Shown here: positions 22,918 through 30,735 of the stretch, in pieces
How the letters are laid out: every line of letters starts with the position of its first letter
Numbering within the stretch: the first letter of the stretch is position 1
Assembly: GCA_030425685.1 (NCBI GenBank)
Contig: JAUIAD010000030.1
Location: 1 to 34,758, forward strand
DNA length: 34,758 nucleotides
Direction of reading: 5' to 3'
Source of the DNA: Gammaproteobacteria bacterium
GTDB lineage: Bacteria > Pseudomonadota > Gammaproteobacteria > Coxiellales > Coxiellaceae
Made by a program: the position numbers and the translations under genes
The notes under the pieces: model-generated
Database searches by the model: none
What the model saw: the letters and a program-made list of their open reading frames with translations, nothing else
What the model was told of the DNA's origin: nothing

Positions 22918-24129
22918 TCACCTATTTTTAGGTTGAGGAACAATACCCTCTACCTCATCCGCGGACAGTGAACGTTTCGTTTTAATATCAAATAAATTAA
23001 CCGGCAAAAGCACCCCACCTTTAACCACCCCATTTATTTTCAAAAAAGAAAGATGCTCAAGCAAACTCTTCGGCAGCGAAGAGTAAAACTGATCATACTT
23101 ATAATCATGCCCACCTTTCTTAATAATACCCATCGCATTACATAAATTAACAAGCGTAATCGCATCAATGGCGCGCGCATAGCGACCAATATATTCTTCA
23201 AATAAAATAGGGTACTCTAAAAAAACACCTGCTTCAGTTAGGTGATACCACGACTCAGGATTTGAAATACTAAAAGAAGGATCTGACATTTCCGAGGTTA
23301 ACCACGTCAATAAATCAAAAACAGGATTCCATTCTTCACTTTGCTTGTAAGGAATATTCAACCCTTTTAACTTACGAATAAAGTGTGTATGGTTCTCTTC
23401 GCGAAAACGAATAAAGGAGATGATATGCATAAGTTTGCCGCGCGTTTCCCATTCGTCAAGCGGCTTATTTAAGAGGATGTTGAGCCATTCAGCAAATAGA
23501 TCATCATCATCGCTGATCCACTCGAAAGAGGCTTTTGGCATCAGTTGGCGCGCCAAAAGTAAAGTAAATTCACTTTCATATTTTGTCGCCGGTGTCTGGT
23601 AGTCCATTTGGCGATAGTATTTGCTGGTATCAAATAGGTTGCCGGTCAAAGGGTTCCACTGTCTTATTGCCTGGCCATCTTCATCACAACAGAGTACTAG
23701 CTGGTTGGTTTTAACGACCGCAATATTTTGCAACAGGGTAGCGCTAAAGACGACAAAAAGAAAACGTGGATCAGCCGTTTCATGTCTGACATCGTAGGCA
23801 ACCTGGGTGGAGAAAAAGGCATGCGCAATGCTTTCTTTTAACAGCGAGCCCATTAAGGCGCCAACGCGAATCGGTAAGCCTTGCACAAACTCAGCAAAGC
23901 CCTCTAGTAGCGGTAAGTAATGATTCTTAAAGTGGCTGCCGGTAAGTCGTTGCAGCTGCCTTTTTATATGATTAATCACCGGATCATCGAGCAGGAACCG
24001 CACGGGCATGACGATATAATGCTGGTGGGTTTTGTGTTCGACCTTGTGTGTCTTTTCATCTAGCCCTGTAAAAAGGGTGTGTAGGTGAGAGGCGGTCAAC
24101 TTGACTATATTATGTATATCTTTTTCCAT
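22918..24129 (-). CDS. TraI_2-domain-like protein lacking HD metal residues
   Basis: A 403-residue protein whose N-terminal 170 residues follow the TraI_2 (MobH relaxase/integrative-element helicase) domain: YLPLLEGFAEFVQGLP (72-86), the slot for the HHHxGPGGLLxHxLEVA motif, a helix ending LLQNIAV where the family has LLHDIGK, and WNPLTGNL (158-165). The histidine slot reads GALMGSLLKESIAHAF and the HD pair reads QN, so the metal site appears lost. The C-terminal region is unassigned. This suggests a domesticated, catalytically inactive relative. No other transfer gene is near. TTG 24147 is possible, but ATG 24129 is preferred; no good ribosome-binding site is seen. Family placement rests on motif layout. 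Confidence 0.7.
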   Translation of the reverse strand: MEKDIHNIVKLTASHLHTLFTGLDEKTHKVEHKTHQHYIVMPVRFLLDDPVINHIKRQLQRLTGSHFKNHYLPLLEGFAEFVQGLPIRVGALMGSLLKESIAHAFFSTQVAYDVRHETADPRFLFVVFSATLLQNIAVVKTNQLVLCCDEDGQAIRQWNPLTGNLFDTSKYYRQMDYQTPATKYESEFTLLLARQLMPKASFEWISDDDDLFAEWLNILLNKPLDEWETRGKLMHIISFIRFREENHTHFIRKLKGLNIPYKQSEEWNPVFDLLTWLTSEMSDPSFSISNPESWYHLTEAGVFLEYPILFEEYIGRYARAIDAITLVNLCNAMGIIKKGGHDYKYDQFYSSLPKSLLEHLSFLKINGVVKGGVLLPVNLFDIKTKRSLSADEVEGIVPQPKNR

Positions 24130-24182
24130 CGCGCAGCTATTATACAATACTATGGTGGTGGCTTAAAGGCATGGTTTGTCTT

Positions 24183-25430
24183 TTACAGGCCTAACCAGCG
24201 AATAAAGCGATTGCTGGCTTTAAGATTAACGCTACGACTACTATTTTTAAAATAAACCGTATGTTTACTGCCATTAAGTTGCGTCGATTTTATATTTCCC
24301 ATCTCAACAATCTTCATTTCAGTAGCGTAGTAGCCACGTATTCTTTTGACCTCGGGTTTAATAAAATGAACTTTATCCAGTCTGTTTTCTAGTGCGAGCT
24401 GTTTGAATTCTGCATTGCTTAGAGCGATATATTCTGTTTTATCTATTTGTCGTCTTAGCATTCTTTTCAACGGTGCCTTTTTATCGGTGGCTAATTCATA
24501 TTGGTCAACTTGCATAGCGATAATAGGCTCGTGTCTTTCACGCTTATTATTATTGTTTAAATCAGCAAATAAAATATCTTCACGCGCTTCTTCTTTTTGT
24601 TTGAGCACTTCACCATTTGTATTGTTCTTATCTTTTATAGCGTTGCAATTGAGAAATTTGCTGGTGTTTAGCCACTTCGACCCTGGATAATAAGAGACAA
24701 AAAATGAATTGCCTTTTATCGTTTGAATGATTGGTTTGGTTAAATGTATTGGTAGCGCAGGGCAACCCCAGCTACGCCCTGGGCGTCCATATTTATTGAT
24801 AAATTTCTCATCCATATACCACGAACCGTGCATAACAATATATCGACGGTACGCATTATGATTAATGCCATGATCGAGGCCTCTTAATTTTAAAGACAGA
24901 CCATGCCGGCCGCGGTAGGAATTCTCAGTATTGAAAACGCCAATGCTGCTTGTTTTGCTATTTACTTTATTAGAAAAATACGTCGAAGATAGTTCGCCTG
25001 ATTTAATGCCGTGTGAGACATGGGTGTGAAAGAGTAATTTATTTTTAGATAAATCAAATACCCACAGTCGTTTTTTGTTTGATGGTAGTGAGAAATCGAT
25101 AATGGTTAGGATATGGTTGTGTTTAACACCTTGTTTTTTAGCGCATCGTAGGGAGTAGATGGTTTTCTCGATTACTTCTTTTCTAAGGCCATCTTGATCT
25201 TCTAACATCGATTGGATGTCCTCTGTGGGCTTTAAAGTTAAGATGGGGTAGGGTGCGTCCGTTAAGCTTTTTTTGGCTAGGCTAAAGGCTTTATGATCAA
25301 TGGTGATATAGTCAGCCTGTTGTATAACGGGTTTTTTGGCGCTCGACACAGGGTACAAGATCTTTGTGTCCTTGGGATCGACAAATCCTAGCATCACGCT
25401 CGCTAGTATAATCGGTAAGACTAGCCTCAT
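24183..25430 (-). CDS. L,D-transpeptidase catalytic domain family 2 (YkuD_2) protein
   Basis: A 415-residue exported protein that probably modifies or cross-links peptidoglycan. The signal peptide (MRLVLPIILASVMLGF) starts at ATG 25430, which has GGAG upstream; a longer in-frame start at 25493 was rejected. The family-2 L,D-transpeptidase domain shows RLWVFDLSKNKLLFHTHVSH, SSIGVFNT, RYIVMHGSWYM (His201) and GRPGRSWGCPALP (Cys223, nucleophile). A C-terminal extension of about 160 residues (KFLNCNAIKD... to RWLGL) is longer than in typical relatives and includes a Lys/Glu/Asn-rich part and a beta-rich end. It may regulate or anchor the enzyme, which is inferred. It diverges from the ddl region. 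Confidence 0.88.
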   Translation of the reverse strand: MRLVLPIILASVMLGFVDPKDTKILYPVSSAKKPVIQQADYITIDHKAFSLAKKSLTDAPYPILTLKPTEDIQSMLEDQDGLRKEVIEKTIYSLRCAKKQGVKHNHILTIIDFSLPSNKKRLWVFDLSKNKLLFHTHVSHGIKSGELSSTYFSNKVNSKTSSIGVFNTENSYRGRHGLSLKLRGLDHGINHNAYRRYIVMHGSWYMDEKFINKYGRPGRSWGCPALPIHLTKPIIQTIKGNSFFVSYYPGSKWLNTSKFLNCNAIKDKNNTNGEVLKQKEEAREDILFADLNNNNKRERHEPIIAMQVDQYELATDKKAPLKRMLRRQIDKTEYIALSNAEFKQLALENRLDKVHFIKPEVKRIRGYYATEMKIVEMGNIKSTQLNGSKHTVYFKNSSRSVNLKASNRFIRWLGL

Positions 25431-25565
25431 CGCATTTCTCCTATAGGGGGAAATATAGCGCAAATAATGCCGCTTGCGAGCGACATCCATCAAAAATATA
25501 TCATTAAAAACAGTGTGTTATATAGCATTTTATTGTTTTTTTTGTTCAAGGGTAATGCAAAACTT

Positions 25566-25799
25566 GTAGGGGCACAGCATGCTGTGCACGTTTGGGTGTG
25601 GATTGTGGAAGGCGGTGAGTGCTGCGGATGGTTTGCGGGCGCAGCATGCTGCGCCCCTACGTTATTCTGTTTAGTCTGGATTTTCGTATAGACAATTTAG
25701 AATTCGTAGGGGCATAGCATGCTGTGCCCGTTTGGGTGTGGATTGCGGTAGATGGTGTGTGCCGCGGATGTTGGCGGGCGCAGCATGCTGCGCCCCTAC
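25566..25799. repeat. Family B REP doublet 2
   Basis: Units at 25566-25660 and 25706-25799 repeat the architecture of doublet 1, with the same 140-bp period and a related 45-bp spacer. This copy lies between divergent genes (L,D-transpeptidase and ddl), unlike the others. The remainder of the 508-bp gap to 25938 shows only a weakly structured AT-rich sequence with no clear promoter. Confidence 0.9.
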
Positions 25800-25938
25800 G
25801 AAGGGGGGGGTAGTCCACAGGTAGTTTAGCAGTTAGGCTAGTTATGGCTTTATCAGCGTGCAAAAGTAGCTTATGATAGCGCCAGAAAATGGTAAAAAAG
25901 GTCAGAAATAGGCTGAATAGAGCTGAAATTAGTCATCG

Positions 25939-26082
25939 ATGGAGCAAATTGCCAATTTAACCCTGGGTAATTTTAGAACTGATGCGGCAATTCATACAAA
26001 GAGCAAAATGATGATGGAAATTGGTAAAGTCTGCGTGTTACATTCTAATGTAGAAGTGAAGCTGAATAAGGAATTACGGTGA
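25939..26082 (+). CDS. Possible 47-residue ORF coupled to ddl
   Basis: A 47-codon ORF beginning MEQIANLTLGNF and ending SNVEVKLNKELR. Its TGA stop overlaps the ddl GTG start as GTGA, an arrangement typical of translational coupling. There is an in-frame TAG nine bases upstream of the ATG and no good ribosome-binding site. No family was recognised. It could be a leader ORF, a gene remnant, or chance. Confidence 0.25.
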   Translation: MEQIANLTLGNFRTDAAIHTKSKMMMEIGKVCVLHSNVEVKLNKELR

Positions 26083-27218
26083 CTAATAAATCTTCTATTG
26101 CCGTGCTGTGCGGTGGCCAATCAACTGAGCATGAAATTTCATTATTGTCGGCAAACAATATTGTCGCTGCGCTTGATCAGGAAAAATACGATATTAATGT
26201 TATTTATATTGCCCAGGATGGCAGTTGGCATCTGTTACAAGATACTGCCCAGTTTTTGGCGCAGGGCCCGCAGAGTATGTTGGAGAATAAGCTGGCTGAC
26301 CCCGTCACGGTTGTTTTTGGCGCTAAGAAAGGCGTATTAACCTCGTTAAAGGTTGCAAAGCAGTTATATCGCTTTGATTGTATTTTTCCTGCCTTGCATG
26401 GCACTTTTGGTGAGGATGGTGTTATACAGGGGGTTATTGAGGCGCTGGGGATTCCTTATGTTGGCGCTAATGTTTTAAGTTCAGCTATTTGCATGGATAA
26501 AGATATTACCAAACAGATTTTACTAGCGGCTAACATTCCCGTTACCCCCTGGTTGGCTATTACGCAGAGCGAAATTCACCCATTGTTATATCAAGAAGTG
26601 ATAAAAAAGTTCGGTAATACAGTGTTTATAAAGCCTGCCAGTTTGGGATCATCAGTCGGTGTATCACGTGTTTGTAATCAGAATGGCTTTAATACCGCTA
26701 TCGAAAATGCATTTAAATTCGATGAGCGCATTTTAATTGAGCCGGCCATTGAAGGGCGTGAAATTGAGTGCTCGGTATTGGGCAATGGCAAGCCGGTTGC
26801 TTCTTTACCGGGTGAAATTGTCTCTCACACCGCATTTTATTCTTATTCAGCTAAATATTTAGAAGATAATGCTGCTAGCACTGAGGCACCTGCGGATATA
26901 TCACAGGAGATTACTGACAGGGTGCGAGATATTTCCACCAAAGCTTTTCATGCATTAAGATGCAGCGGCCTTGCTCGCGTCGATTTTTTTGTGACGAATA
27001 AAAATGAAATATTAATTAATGAAATTAATACCATGCCCGGCTTTACCAATATTAGTATGTATCCTAAAATGTGGGAAGTGACTGGCATACCGTACAGTGA
27101 CTTATTAGATCAATTGATTAAATTGGCGCAGCACAAACATACGCAACAGCAAAAATTGTGCCGTCAATATATTAACACTCCAGGTAACAGCGCGCCGATG
27201 CTTGAGGAGCGCGACTAG
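26079..27218 (+). CDS. ddl: D-alanine--D-alanine ligase (DdlA type)
   Basis: This cytoplasmic ATP-grasp enzyme makes the D-Ala-D-Ala dipeptide for peptidoglycan. It has 379 residues. Features: VLCGGQSTEHEISLLSA at the N-terminus, FPALHGTFGEDGVIQG, CMDKDITKQILL, FIKPASLGSSVGVSRV (ATP-binding loop), EGREIECSVLG, and LINEINTMPGFTNISMYPKM with the Mg/Asn ligands. The HEIS and IYIAQDGSWH segments favour the DdlA subgroup over the dcw-cluster DdlB. It uses a GTG start with AAGGA about 5 bases upstream. It overlaps the tiny ORF before it and lies 25 bp ahead of dnaE, so co-transcription with dnaE is likely. A C-terminal tail of about 20 extra residues is Gln/Lys-rich. Confidence 0.95.
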   Translation: MTNKSSIAVLCGGQSTEHEISLLSANNIVAALDQEKYDINVIYIAQDGSWHLLQDTAQFLAQGPQSMLENKLADPVTVVFGAKKGVLTSLKVAKQLYRFDCIFPALHGTFGEDGVIQGVIEALGIPYVGANVLSSAICMDKDITKQILLAANIPVTPWLAITQSEIHPLLYQEVIKKFGNTVFIKPASLGSSVGVSRVCNQNGFNTAIENAFKFDERILIEPAIEGREIECSVLGNGKPVASLPGEIVSHTAFYSYSAKYLEDNAASTEAPADISQEITDRVRDISTKAFHALRCSGLARVDFFVTNKNEILINEINTMPGFTNISMYPKMWEVTGIPYSDLLDQLIKLAQHKHTQQQKLCRQYINTPGNSAPMLEERD

Positions 27219-27243
27219 TTACTTGACAGCGATTGGAACTTTC

Positions 27244-30200
27244 ATGACTACACCTTTTATTCACCTCCGTGTGCATACGGAATATTCGATCGTCGATGGT
27301 ATTGTTCGTATTAAAGAATTAGTAAAGCAAGCTGCTAATGCGAATATGCCAGCGATTGCCGTGACCGATCATGTTAATTTATTTGCGTTAGTGAAATTAT
27401 ATCGCGCTGCCATTGCCGCGGGTGTTAAGCCAATTATCGGAGCGGATGTAGTTTTCGAAGAGGAAGAGGGGCGCAGTACAGCAACGCTACTGTGTAAAAA
27501 TGATTTAGGTTACCGTCATCTAACAGAATTAATTTCGCGTGCTTATACCGAAGGGCAAAAAGAAGGTGAAGTGTTAATTCAATGGGAATGGTTAAAGGCA
27601 GTTAAAGAAGGGCTGATTGTTTTATCAGGTGCCAGGTCGGGTGATGTTGGGCAGGCGCTACTAAATGGTAATGTTGATCAGGCCAAAAAATATTTGCAAC
27701 GTTGGTTGACGCACTTTCCCAATCATTATTATCTTGAGTTACAACGCACCGGGCGAGAGCAAGAAGAAGAATATTTGCATGCGGCGGTAAAATTAGCGAC
27801 TGAATTTCAAGTGCCAGTCGTTGCTACTAATGATGTGCGTTTTTTAAAACAAGAAGAATTTGAAGCGCATGAGGCGCGTGTATGTATTCATGATGGCTAT
27901 GTGCTGGATGATTCCAGACGTCCTAAAAATTATAGTGAAGAGCAATACTTTAAAAATTCAGAGCAAATGCATGAGCTCTTTGCGGATATTCCAGAAGCCA
28001 TTAATAATACCTATGAAGTTGCGCGTCGTTGCAGTGTTACTCTGCGTTTAGGAACACCTTGCCTACCAAATTTCCCTGTTCCTGAAGGAATGACGATCGA
28101 AGAATTTTTTGCGCAAGAATCACGAAAAGGTTTGCAGCAACGTTTGCAAAAAACCTTTTCTGGTATGCCGGATAATCTTGACGAGTATGAAAAACGTCTG
28201 CAAATAGAATTAGACGTTATTAATAAAATGGGTTTCCCTGGATACTTTTTAATTGTCGCTGATTTTATTCGTTGGTCAAAAGAAAACGATGTCCCTGTTG
28301 GTCCAGGCCGTGGATCGGGTGCGGGTTCGTTGGTAGCCTATGTATTAGGTATTACAGAGTTAGACCCCTTAGAACACGAATTGCTTTTTGAGCGTTTTCT
28401 TAACCCTGAACGTGTTTCCATGCCTGACTTTGATGTTGATTTTTGTATGGAAGGGCGTGATAGCGTTATTGAATATGTGGCGCGTCGTTATGGTCAAGAA
28501 GCGGTATCGCAGATTATTACTTACGGTACCATGGCTGCTAAAGCGGTGGTGCGTGATGTGGGTCGTGTGTTGGGAATGCCGTATGGTTTTGTGGATAAAA
28601 TCGCTAAGCTAATTCCGTTTGAAATTGGCATGACGTTGCAAAAAGCCTTGGCGCAAGAAGAGGCATTGGCTGATCGCTATGAGGAAGAAGATGAGGTGCA
28701 AACGCTAATTAATTTAGCGTTACAGTTAGAAGGAATTACGCGTAACGCCGGTAAGCACGCTGGTGGTGTGGTGATTGCGCCAACCAAGTTAACCGACTTT
28801 ACGCCAATATATTGTGAAGCGGGAGGCGATAGCTTAGTCACCCAGTTTGATAAGGATGATGTTGAAGCCGTTGGTTTGGTTAAGTTTGACTTTTTAGGCT
28901 TGCGTACTTTAACTATTATTAATTGGGCTTTGCAAACTATTAATAAAAGGTTGGAAAGGGAAGGTAAAGAGTCAGTTGATATTGGCGCGATTCCTTTAGA
29001 TGATAAGAAGACTTTTGATTTATTAAAACAATGTGCCACAACCGCGGTATTCCAATTGGAATCTCGCGGGATGAAAGAATTAATTCGTCGTTTGCAGCCA
29101 GATCATTTTGAAGAAATTACCGCGCTGGTAGCGTTATTCCGACCAGGGCCGTTGCAATCAGGGATGGTGGATGACTTTATTGATCGTAAGCACGGCCGTG
29201 CTAAAGTCAATTATCCGCACCCTAGTTTAGAATCGATTTTATGCCCTACCTATGGGGTTATTTTATATCAAGAGCAGGTTATGCAGATTGCGCAGGTCTT
29301 ATCGGGTTATTCGCTCGGTGGCGCGGATATTTTGCGCCGTGCGATGGGTAAGAAAAAACCGGAGGAAATGGCAAAGCAGCGTACTGTCTTTACCGAAGGG
29401 GCGGCAGAAAATGGCATCGATAAAAAACTAGCGGAAAATATTTTTGATTTAATTGAAAAGTTTGCAGGCTATGGTTTTAATAAATCACACTCCGCTGCCT
29501 ACGCATTAATTGCCTATCAAACTGCTTGGTTAAAAGCGCATTATCCTGCTGAGTTTATGGCAGCGGTGTTATCTTCTGATATGGATAATACTGATAAAGT
29601 AGTTGGTTTTATTGATGAGTGTGTGGCGATGAAATTGGTCGTTCATCCGCCTGATATTGCCAAGGGCTTTTATCAATTTACCGTTAATGATGCGGGTGAA
29701 ATTGTTTATGGGCTAGGGGCAATTAAAGGGGTTGGTGAAGCGGTTATTCAGAATATTGTCGAAGTGCGTGAGCAAGATGGCCCTTTTGCGAATCTATTCG
29801 ATTTTTGTCAGCGTCTCGATCAAAAGAAATTAACCAAGCGCGCGCTTGAGCCATTGATTCGTTCGGGTTCAATGGATGGATTTGGACAAGAGCGAGCCGT
29901 GCTTTTTGCTTCTATTCAGAAATCTTTACAGTTTGCCAATCAACAACATCGTAATGAAAGTCTGGGGCAGGGTGATTTATTTGGTGGCGGTGATGATAGT
30001 GAGAGGCAGGACACTGATGTTGAATATGCTAAAGCAATGCCATGGAGTGAAATAGAACGTTTGCAGGCGGAAAAAAGTGTTTTAGGCTATTATATTTCCG
30101 GACACCCCTTGGATACTTGCCGTAAAGAATTATCGGCAGTTGTTAAAAATACCATTGCTGATCTGACTGTGTCTGGCAACAATGCCGTTATTGCGGCGGG

Positions 30201-30687
30201 TATTATTTTAAGTGTGCGTACGATCATTACCAAGCGCGGTAAAAAAATGGCAATTATGACCTTGGAGGATCATACTGGCCGTTTGGATGTTACTTTATTT
30301 AGCGAGGTTTATTTGCCCGTCGCCGAAGACCTTGTTAAAGATGCGGTGCTTATCGTTAAAGGTCCCGTTTCACCGGATGAATATACCGGCGGTATTAAAA
30401 TGGTTGCAGAAACGGTAATGTTACTCGATAAAATGCGCCAACAAATGGCTAAGCGTTTACTAATTCAAGTTAAAGATCAGTCGCAGGTAGATACTGTATT
30501 GCAACAGTTGCCGCCAGTGATTAAAGAACATAATAATGGTCAATGTCCTATTGTGCTGTCTTATCAGTCGCAACAAGCCGGTGCTAATATTGTTTTGGGT
30601 GATGCTTGGCGTGTTAATCCGTGTAGTGATTTATTAAATACGCTGGGTCAAGTGTGTGGGGCTGAGAATGTGATGCTGGAGTATTAA
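27244..30687 (+). CDS. dnaE: DNA polymerase III alpha subunit
   Basis: The replicative polymerase core, 1147 residues (E. coli 1160), with near-continuous similarity. The PHP domain begins FIHLRVHTEYSIVDG. The palm has GPGRGSGAGSLVAYVLGIT and MPDFDVDFCMEGRD with catalytic D397 and D399; the third, D549, is in LVKFDFLGLRTL. GYGFNKSHSAAYALIAYQTA follows. QGDLF (909-913) matches the internal beta-clamp-binding motif, and the OB fold contains IMTLEDHTGRLDVTLF. The C-terminal tau-binding region is present. ATG 27244, with GGAA about six bases before it, replaces an upstream in-frame start at 27202 that would overlap ddl and is not conserved in sequence. A short REP hairpin lies 11 bp after the stop. 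Confidence 0.97.
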   Translation: MTTPFIHLRVHTEYSIVDGIVRIKELVKQAANANMPAIAVTDHVNLFALVKLYRAAIAAGVKPIIGADVVFEEEEGRSTATLLCKNDLGYRHLTELISRAYTEGQKEGEVLIQWEWLKAVKEGLIVLSGARSGDVGQALLNGNVDQAKKYLQRWLTHFPNHYYLELQRTGREQEEEYLHAAVKLATEFQVPVVATNDVRFLKQEEFEAHEARVCIHDGYVLDDSRRPKNYSEEQYFKNSEQMHELFADIPEAINNTYEVARRCSVTLRLGTPCLPNFPVPEGMTIEEFFAQESRKGLQQRLQKTFSGMPDNLDEYEKRLQIELDVINKMGFPGYFLIVADFIRWSKENDVPVGPGRGSGAGSLVAYVLGITELDPLEHELLFERFLNPERVSMPDFDVDFCMEGRDSVIEYVARRYGQEAVSQIITYGTMAAKAVVRDVGRVLGMPYGFVDKIAKLIPFEIGMTLQKALAQEEALADRYEEEDEVQTLINLALQLEGITRNAGKHAGGVVIAPTKLTDFTPIYCEAGGDSLVTQFDKDDVEAVGLVKFDFLGLRTLTIINWALQTINKRLEREGKESVDIGAIPLDDKKTFDLLKQCATTAVFQLESRGMKELIRRLQPDHFEEITALVALFRPGPLQSGMVDDFIDRKHGRAKVNYPHPSLESILCPTYGVILYQEQVMQIAQVLSGYSLGGADILRRAMGKKKPEEMAKQRTVFTEGAAENGIDKKLAENIFDLIEKFAGYGFNKSHSAAYALIAYQTAWLKAHYPAEFMAAVLSSDMDNTDKVVGFIDECVAMKLVVHPPDIAKGFYQFTVNDAGEIVYGLGAIKGVGEAVIQNIVEVREQDGPFANLFDFCQRLDQKKLTKRALEPLIRSGSMDGFGQERAVLFASIQKSLQFANQQHRNESLGQGDLFGGGDDSERQDTDVEYAKAMPWSEIERLQAEKSVLGYYISGHPLDTCRKELSAVVKNTIADLTVSGNNAVIAAGIILSVRTIITKRGKKMAIMTLEDHTGRLDVTLFSEVYLPVAEDLVKDAVLIVKGPVSPDEYTGGIKMVAETVMLLDKMRQQMAKRLLIQVKDQSQVDTVLQQLPPVIKEHNNGQCPIVLSYQSQQAGANIVLGDAWRVNPCSDLLNTLGQVCGAENVMLEY

Positions 30688-30697
30688 TTTATAGAAA

Positions 30698-30718
30698 GGC
30701 GCAGCATATTGCTGCGCC
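30698..30718. repeat. REP-like hairpin, possible bidirectional terminator
   Basis: GGCGCAGCA and TGCTGCGCC flank TAT, a diverged family B core with an altered centre. It sits between the convergent dnaE (+) and 30736 (-) genes, 18 bp from the latter's stop. Confidence 0.75.
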
Positions 30719-30735
30719 AGATTGAAGCGCTTTGT

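Noticed and set aside
22918-24129. Functional MobH relaxase or integrative element
   Set aside because: The HD/His residues are absent and there are no integrase, coupling protein or secretion genes in the window.
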